This document shows, piece by piece, positions 59,284 through 64,000 of a stretch of DNA of 64,000 bases. The stretch is from JBFWMG01 sp050251715 (lineage in GTDB: Bacteria > Desulfobacterota > Desulfovibrionia > Desulfovibrionales > Desulfovibrionaceae): assembly GCA_050251715.1 (NCBI GenBank), contig JBFWMG010000008.1, forward strand, positions 62,001-126,000, read 5' to 3'. The notes under the pieces were generated by a model, which worked only from the letters and a program-made list of their open reading frames with translations, made no database searches and had not been told where the DNA came from. The translations under genes were made by a program, and so were the position numbers. How positions within the stretch are numbered: position 1 is the first letter of the stretch; each line of letters opens with the position of its first letter.

Positions 59284-60219
59284 CTACAGGTCGCCAAAGT
59301 TCTCGCGCACGCGCTGCCAGAACGCCTCGGACGTGAAGGAGTGTTCCTGCGTGCCGCGCTGTTCCACGCAGTAGGCGGCGCATACCGACCCGAGACGGCC
59401 CGCGGCGGGCAGGGATTTGCCCAGGGCGAGTCCCTTGAGCAGGCCCGCGCGGTAGGCGTCGCCCGCGCCGGTGGGGTCGAGATTGCGGTTGATCGTGGCT
59501 GGCGGGATGACGTGCTGGCTGCTGTTTTCCGCGATGACCGAGCCCTTTTCGCCCAGGGTGGTGATGAGCGCGCCGGTCAGCGCCAACAGCCCGTTGCGGG
59601 ACAGGCCGGTGGCCTTCAGGACCATCTCCAGTTCATAGTCGTTGGTGACCAGGGCAAAGGAGCCCCGGATGGCGTCGATGAGCTGCTGCCCGGTGAACAC
59701 GGGGATCTGCTGGCCGGGGTCGAAGATGAAGGGGATGCCCATCTGGCGGTAGGCCTCGGCGTATTCCATCATGTCCGAGGCGTTGCCCGGCGACAGAATG
59801 GCGATGCTCTTGGCCGTGGGATCCACGTCGGGGAAGGTGTAGCGCGAGCGGTGCTTCATGGCGCCGGGGTTGAAACCGGTGATCTGGTTGTCCGACTGGT
59901 CGGTGGTGATGTACGCGCCCGCCGTGAATTCGCCGTCGATGACGCGGATGCCGGAGACCGGCAGGCCCATGGCCAGCATGCGGTCGCGGTAGGGGCCAAA
60001 GTCCTTGCCCACGGCGGCCAGCACCACGGGCTTCTCGTCCAGCATGGCCAGGTTGTAGGCTATGTTGCCGGCCGTGCCGCCGCATTTCTCGTCCAGGCCG
60101 TCCACCAGGAAGCAGACGTTCAGGATATGGATCTTGTCAGGCAGGATGTGATCGGAAAATTTGCCCGGAAAGGTCATGATCCTGTCAAAGGCCAGTGACC
60201 CGGACACGTAAATATTCAT
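59284..60219 (-). CDS. PfkB-family carbohydrate/nucleoside kinase
   Basis: A 311-residue ribokinase-fold kinase. The start is MNIYVSGSLAFDRIMTFPG, with FLVDGLDEKCGGTAGNIAYN (substrate lid and GG switch) and the C-terminal catalytic motif NLDPTGAGDAYRAGLLKG containing the base Asp. It is closest in layout to adenosine-kinase-like members, but the substrate is not fixed. It follows cutA by 12 bp. Confidence 0.9.
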   Translation of the reverse strand: MNIYVSGSLAFDRIMTFPGKFSDHILPDKIHILNVCFLVDGLDEKCGGTAGNIAYNLAMLDEKPVVLAAVGKDFGPYRDRMLAMGLPVSGIRVIDGEFTAGAYITTDQSDNQITGFNPGAMKHRSRYTFPDVDPTAKSIAILSPGNASDMMEYAEAYRQMGIPFIFDPGQQIPVFTGQQLIDAIRGSFALVTNDYELEMVLKATGLSRNGLLALTGALITTLGEKGSVIAENSSQHVIPPATINRNLDPTGAGDAYRAGLLKGLALGKSLPAAGRLGSVCAAYCVEQRGTQEHSFTSEAFWQRVRENFGDL

Positions 60220-60231
60220 CGGCGTTTCTCC

Positions 60232-60558
60232 TTATTCGCTTGCCCGGGAGGTCTCGTCCCGGATCCAGTCCAGAAAGGCGGCGTTGCCGTCCACAATCGG
60301 TAGGGCTGCGATACACGGTACCTCGTAGCTGTGCAACCGTTGTACCGCGGTGGTCAGGGCGTCCATGCGGCTGCGGGTGGTCTTGGCCACCAGCACCGCC
60401 TCGTCGCCGGTCCGCACCGCGCCGTCCCACCAATAGAACGAGCGCATGCCGGGCAGCACATTGACGCACGCGGCAAGCCTTGCCTCCACCAGCGCCCTGC
60501 CGATACGTTCCGCCTCGGCGGTGTCGGCGGCGGTCATATAGACGAAAAGGGGTTCCAT
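60232..60558 (-). CDS. cutA: divalent-cation tolerance protein CutA
   Basis: A 108-residue trimeric protein. Family segments are ADTAEAERIGRALVEARLAA, CVNVLPGMRSFYWWDG and HSYEVPCIAALPIVDG. It was first linked to copper tolerance; its biochemical role remains unclear. The ATG at 60558 lies 8 bp after the cytochrome stop, so cytochrome, cutA and the PfkB kinase form one operon. Confidence 0.92.
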   Translation of the reverse strand: MEPLFVYMTAADTAEAERIGRALVEARLAACVNVLPGMRSFYWWDGAVRTGDEAVLVAKTTRSRMDALTTAVQRLHSYEVPCIAALPIVDGNAAFLDWIRDETSRASE

Positions 60559-60566
60559 GGCCGCGC

Positions 60567-60869
60567 CTACTTGCCGCACACGTCGGGCGCGCCCTTGGGC
60601 AGGCCGTCCAGGTGGGTGGCCAGGGCCGAGACCTCGGCGTCGGTGAGGGCGGGCATGCCGTAGGCGATCATGAGGCGGATCGTCTTTTCCCAGCGGGGAT
60701 TGGGCGTGCCCACGCGGGCGCAGAGGTTGCGCAGGCTGTGGCAGCGCCGGCAACGGTCGATGAGGGGTTTGCCGTTGGCGTCCAAGGGCGGGGCGGCAAG
60801 GGCCAGGGCGGCCACGGCCACGATCGTGGCCAGGCAGAAGGCGCAAATGGCGGCGGGCATGGTACGCAT
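60567..60869 (-). CDS. small periplasmic monohaem cytochrome c
   Basis: A 100-residue protein. The signal peptide (AICAFCLATIVAVAALALAA) is followed by one CxxCH haem site in DRCRRCHSLRNLC; a Met near the end (MIAYGMPALTDAE) is a plausible sixth ligand. The size and pattern fit a class I-like cytochrome c, expected in a sulfate reducer. AGGAGA precedes the ATG at 60869. Confidence 0.82.
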   Translation of the reverse strand: MRTMPAAICAFCLATIVAVAALALAAPPLDANGKPLIDRCRRCHSLRNLCARVGTPNPRWEKTIRLMIAYGMPALTDAEVSALATHLDGLPKGAPDVCGK

Positions 60870-60990
60870 GGGCGGTCTCCTGGTTTTTGGATGATGCCTT
60901 GGCACTGTAGAAGAGGATACAAAAAAACAGCCCGCTTGTCTTCATGCGCCGGGTGCGCTACCCGGGGGGCGGACAGCACAAGGAGGCTTT

Positions 60991-61626
60991 ATGCGGCGAA
61001 AAGAGCGTGCGGCACTGGTTTTGGACCGGTTGCGGCAACGGTACCCCACACCGGGGTCGCACCTGGACTGGCGGACGCCGTGGGAGTTGCTCGCGGCCAC
61101 GGCGTTGGCCGCCCAGTGCACGGACGCGCGCGTCAATTCGGTCACGCCCACGCTCTTTGCCCGCTGGCCGGGCACGGCGGCCATGGCCGGGGCGGACCTG
61201 GCCGAGGTGGAGGCCGTGGTGCGGCCCACGGGCTTTTACCGCAACAAGGCCAAAAACCTGGTGGTCGCGGCGGCGCGCATCGAGGCGGTGTACGGCGGCG
61301 AGGTGCCGCGCACCATGGAAGAGCTGATTACCCTGGCGGGCGTGGCGCGCAAGACCGCCAACATCGTGCTGTCCAACGCCTTTGGCATCAATGTGGGACT
61401 GGCCGTGGACACGCACGTCAAGCGCATCACCTTTCGCCTGGGGCTCACCACGGCCACGGACCCCGTGCCCGTCGAGCGGGATCTCATGCCGCTCTTTCCG
61501 CAGGAGGCGTGGGGCGACGTGAACCACATGCTCGTGTTCTTTGGCCGCGAGGTGTGCGCGGCGCGCACGCCGCGCTGCGAGGCGTGCGAACTGGCCGACA
61601 TCTGTCCCAGGCAGGGCATGGCGTAG
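60991..61626 (+). CDS. nth: endonuclease III
   Basis: A 211-residue DNA glycosylase/AP lyase for oxidised pyrimidines. The helix-hairpin-helix with catalytic lysine is LAGVARKTANIVLSNAFG, the catalytic aspartate is in VDTHVKRI, and the C-terminal 4Fe-4S loop CAARTPRCEACELADIC has the CX6CX2CX5C spacing. AAGGAGG precedes the ATG. Confidence 0.96.
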   Translation: MRRKERAALVLDRLRQRYPTPGSHLDWRTPWELLAATALAAQCTDARVNSVTPTLFARWPGTAAMAGADLAEVEAVVRPTGFYRNKAKNLVVAAARIEAVYGGEVPRTMEELITLAGVARKTANIVLSNAFGINVGLAVDTHVKRITFRLGLTTATDPVPVERDLMPLFPQEAWGDVNHMLVFFGREVCAARTPRCEACELADICPRQGMA

Positions 61627-61749
61627 CGGGCCGTCATGATGCGGTCTGCCGCACCGGCGGCCAGGCTGGGGACATCCCGGCAGGGGCGGGCGTTTCCTTT
61701 CCGCGCCGATCATGCTATTTCGGGGCGGCGGCAAGGCCGCACTCAACCC

Positions 61750-62892
61750 ATGCGCACCATAGTCCACTGCATCACCAGCCTCGACACCGGGGGCGCGGAA
61801 AACGCGCTCCATCGCCTCGTGTCCCGTTTCCCCTCGGTTGCGCCGGGGTGGGAGAGCCGCGTGGTGTGCCTGTTGCGTCCCGGCCCGGTGGCGGCGCGCA
61901 TCCGCGCCCTGGGCGTGCCCGTGGAGAGCCTGGGCATGACGCGGGGCATGCCCTCGCTGGGGGCCATGTGGCGGCTGGTGCGCCTTGTGCGCGCCTGGCG
62001 GCCCGCCATCCTGCAAACATGGCTCTACCACGCCGACCTCATGGGGCTGGCTGCGGCCAAGATGGCGGGCGTGCCCTGCGTGGCCTGGAATCTGCGCTGC
62101 TCGCGCATGGACCTGGAGCACTATGGCCGTCTGACCAGGCTGGTGCGCGGGGCGTGCGCCCGCCTGTCGCCGGTTCCGGCGGCGGTGCTGGCCAATTCCA
62201 CGGCGGCGCGGGACTATCACGCCGGGTTGGGCTACCGCCCCAGGCGGTTCGAGGTCATTCCCAACGGGTTCGACACCGGGGCGTTTTGGCCCGACCCCCG
62301 GGCGCGGGCCGCGCTGCGGGCGCGGGTGGGCGCGGGCGAGCACGACATCCTGGTGGGTCTGGCCGCGCGCTGGGACCACATGAAGGGGCATGAGGTGTTC
62401 TGCCGCGCCGCCGGAGCCGCGTTGCAGCGCAACCCCCACCTGCGCTTCGTGCTGTGCGGCGACGGCATTGCGCCGGACAACGACGCGCTCATGGCCCATG
62501 TGCGCGGCGCCGGTCTGGAGGCCGCCGCCACGCTGCTGGGGCGCGTGGACGCCATGGCCGGATTCTACCCCGGCCTTGACGTGGCCTGCCTGTCCTCGCA
62601 CGGCGAGAGTTTTCCCAATGTGGTGGGCGAGGCCATGGCCTGCGGCGTGCCGTGCGTGTGCACCAACGCGGGCGACGCGGCGGCCATTGTCGGCAAGACC
62701 GGCATCGTGGCGCCTGTGGGCGATTACGCCGCCCTGGCCCAGGGGATGCTGGACATGGCCGGGATGGCCGCGCCGGCGCGTGAGGCGCTGGGGCGCGCCG
62801 CGCGGGAACGGGTTGTGGCGGCCTATTCCCTGGACGCCATGGCCGCGCGCTACGCCGCGTTGTATAACGAATTGGCCCCGGAAGGGGCGTGA
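61750..62892 (+). CDS. GT4-type glycosyltransferase
   Basis: A 380-residue GT-B fold enzyme. The N-terminal motif is HCITSLDTGGAENALHRLV (GGAE), then EVIPNGFDTGAFWPD in the linker. The nucleotide-sugar site has SSHGESFPNVVGEAMACGVP (E-x7-E). The likely role is building a surface polysaccharide or LPS. The start is MRTIVHCITSL at 61750; upstream in-frame sequence lacks homology. It is followed after 6 bp by the methyltransferase-like gene. Confidence 0.88.
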   Translation: MRTIVHCITSLDTGGAENALHRLVSRFPSVAPGWESRVVCLLRPGPVAARIRALGVPVESLGMTRGMPSLGAMWRLVRLVRAWRPAILQTWLYHADLMGLAAAKMAGVPCVAWNLRCSRMDLEHYGRLTRLVRGACARLSPVPAAVLANSTAARDYHAGLGYRPRRFEVIPNGFDTGAFWPDPRARAALRARVGAGEHDILVGLAARWDHMKGHEVFCRAAGAALQRNPHLRFVLCGDGIAPDNDALMAHVRGAGLEAAATLLGRVDAMAGFYPGLDVACLSSHGESFPNVVGEAMACGVPCVCTNAGDAAAIVGKTGIVAPVGDYAALAQGMLDMAGMAAPAREALGRAARERVVAAYSLDAMAARYAALYNELAPEGA

Positions 62893-62898
62893 GGAACC

Positions 62899-63816
62899 AT
62901 GCGTCTGCCCGTCAAGTTGAACGCCGCCCGCTGGCCCGCCTGGTGCGGCCGGGTCATTGCCCGGTTCCCGGACCCGCGTCCGTTGTGCGACCCTGTCCTG
63001 GCGGCGGGCATGGACCGCGCCGCGTTCAGCGCGGCGGTGTCCGCCTTCAAGCTGGGCACCACCTGCAAGACCACCGCACCGGGCCGCCACGCCCGCACCG
63101 ACGCGGCCATCGTGGATATGCTGGCCGGAACCCGGCCTGCCCCTGAAGCCGGAACCGGGCCCGTCATTGCAGCCGGAACCCGGCCAGTCATTCTGGACGT
63201 GGGCGCATCGGACGGCAGCACCTCGCTCGATCTCATGGACGCCCTGGGCGGCCATTTTTCGGCCTACTGGGTCACGGACCTGCACGTGGCCCTGCGCTGG
63301 CGCGACGCGGGCGGCACGCGGTATTTCTATGACCGCGAGGACCGCTGCCAATGCGCGGTGGACGACCGCTTCCTGTACTACGCGGATTATGCGGACGGGA
63401 TATGGCCGTTGGGGGACATGGCGCGCCGCGTGCTGGACCGCGCGCCGCAGGTGGGAGACCATGCCCCGGCGGCCAGCGTGGTGCAGCCCGAACTGGTGCG
63501 CCGCGCCGCCACGGACGAGCGGGTGCGGGTGGCCGAGCATGACGTGTTCACCCCCTGGACCGGGCCTCGGGCCGACTGCATCAAGGCGGCCAACGTGCTC
63601 AACCGCGACTATTTTCCCGACGCCATGATCGTGGCCGCGCTGGGCCATCTGCTGGCCGCGCTCGCGCCGGGCGGGGTACTGTGCGTCATCGACAACCGGG
63701 ATGTGGAAAAGGCCACGTTGTTCCGCCGCGAGGAGCGCGACGGCGCGGCCCGCCTGGTGGAGGCGCGCCGCGTGGGCGCGGGCACGGAAATAGCCGATCT
63801 GGCCCTGCGCGCGTAA
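62899..63816 (+). CDS. methyltransferase-like protein
   Basis: A 305-residue protein with a SAM-binding-like segment VILDVGASDGSTSLDLMDAL near residue 97, then AEHDVFTPWTGPRADCIKAA and ALAPGGVLCVIDN, the usual class I order. The first ~95 residues include a short duplicated stretch (EAGTGPVIAAGTRPVILD region). It is probably cotranscribed with the glycosyltransferase; the substrate is unknown. Confidence 0.72.
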   Translation: MRLPVKLNAARWPAWCGRVIARFPDPRPLCDPVLAAGMDRAAFSAAVSAFKLGTTCKTTAPGRHARTDAAIVDMLAGTRPAPEAGTGPVIAAGTRPVILDVGASDGSTSLDLMDALGGHFSAYWVTDLHVALRWRDAGGTRYFYDREDRCQCAVDDRFLYYADYADGIWPLGDMARRVLDRAPQVGDHAPAASVVQPELVRRAATDERVRVAEHDVFTPWTGPRADCIKAANVLNRDYFPDAMIVAALGHLLAALAPGGVLCVIDNRDVEKATLFRREERDGAARLVEARRVGAGTEIADLALRA

Positions 63817-63881
63817 GGAATCCAAGCCCCGGCCCCGCAGCCAAGGAGGCTCGCTGGCGGCGCGGCGGGAGATGCGTGCGC

Positions 63882-64000
63882 CTATGAGGCGGCGGTGGCC
63901 AATTCCTGGCGGGAAAAGAGGGTGGTCAGGTCGAGCACGTGCACGAAGCGGTCGTGCAGGCTGGCGATGCCCCGGATGAATTCCGGCTTGATGCAGGTGC
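63882..64000 (-). CDS. cheW: CheW-type chemotaxis coupling protein, C-terminal end
   Basis: Partial gene, 5' part outside the window. The visible 38 residues read TCIKPEFIRGIASLHDRFVH, then VLDLTTLFSRQE, with a stop at 63882. This matches the C-terminal strand and end of the CheW domain, which links chemoreceptors to CheA. A CheV or CheA C-terminus is possible but less likely from the short tail. Confidence 0.75.
   Translation of the reverse strand, partial: TCIKPEFIRGIASLHDRFVHVLDLTTLFSRQELATAAS

Noticed and set aside
60958..63825. Long minus-strand open frame opposite nth and the glycosyltransferase
   Set aside because: Composition artefact of GC-rich coding DNA; residues are His/Arg/Gly-rich and motifs are all on the plus strand.

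Overview
The window looks like chromosome from a sulfate-reducing deltaproteobacterium of the Desulfovibrionaceae. The signs are very GC-rich coding DNA with strong G/C third positions, a translation operon running nusA-infB-rpsO-pnp beside a flgF-flgM flagellar cluster, csrA-fliW, selB, a Tol-Pal cluster, and sigma-54 and sigma-28 promoters at motility genes. I recall a similar gene order from Desulfovibrio vulgaris, but the species cannot be named from this sequence alone.

Layout. 1-3280: end of an RND adaptor and its pump. 3281-4233: an AT-rich pocket with a repeat and a small coiled-coil gene. 4255-6159: selB (minus). 6346-13160: a small membrane protein, a second RND adaptor/pump pair, a secreted Lys-rich protein, a YkgJ-like protein and hldE2 (rfaE2). 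13166-13976: a nested inverted-repeat block between converging genes. 13978-15782: an AbrB-type membrane protein and an MBL hydrolase. 15948-26346 (minus): rimP-nusA-ylxR-infB-ylxP-nrnA-truB-rpsO-pnp, preceded by tRNA-Gly(CCC). 27024-37994: flgF-flgG-flgA-flgH-flgI-flgJ/M23-flgN-flgK-flgL-csrA-fliW from a sigma-54 promoter. 38060-38986 (minus): flgM and an unknown gene, each with a sigma-28-type promoter.

39209-43082 is an accessory stretch. An intact maf is followed by a methyltransferase, then a membrane protein/LysR pair, and each cargo block ends with an extra copy of the last ~23-26 codons of maf. 43497-50465 holds rsgA, a thioesterase, a DinB-like protein, an unknown beta-repeat protein behind a sigma-54 promoter, an unknown protein, an outer-membrane barrel and pgpA. 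50640-54966 (minus) is tolQ-tolR-tolA-tolB-pal. 55012-60869 (minus) carries a methyltransferase, sirtuin, PHP hydrolase, bifunctional-nuclease family protein, miaB, a PfkB kinase, cutA and a small cytochrome c. 60991-63816 holds nth, a glycosyltransferase and a methyltransferase-like protein, and a cheW end lies at the right edge.

The least ordinary signals are non-coding or structural. A ~106-bp hairpin-rich repeat occurs three times, each copy supplying the stop codon of a neighbouring gene and one copy splitting tolQ from tolR. The maf 3'-end repeats suggest successive insertion at a fixed site. An ~810-bp nested palindrome fills one gene-free gap. A CsrA-type GGA hairpin lies in the csrA leader. 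PNPase ends in an RGG-like tail. Two sigma-28-type promoters share the same 16-nt spacing.
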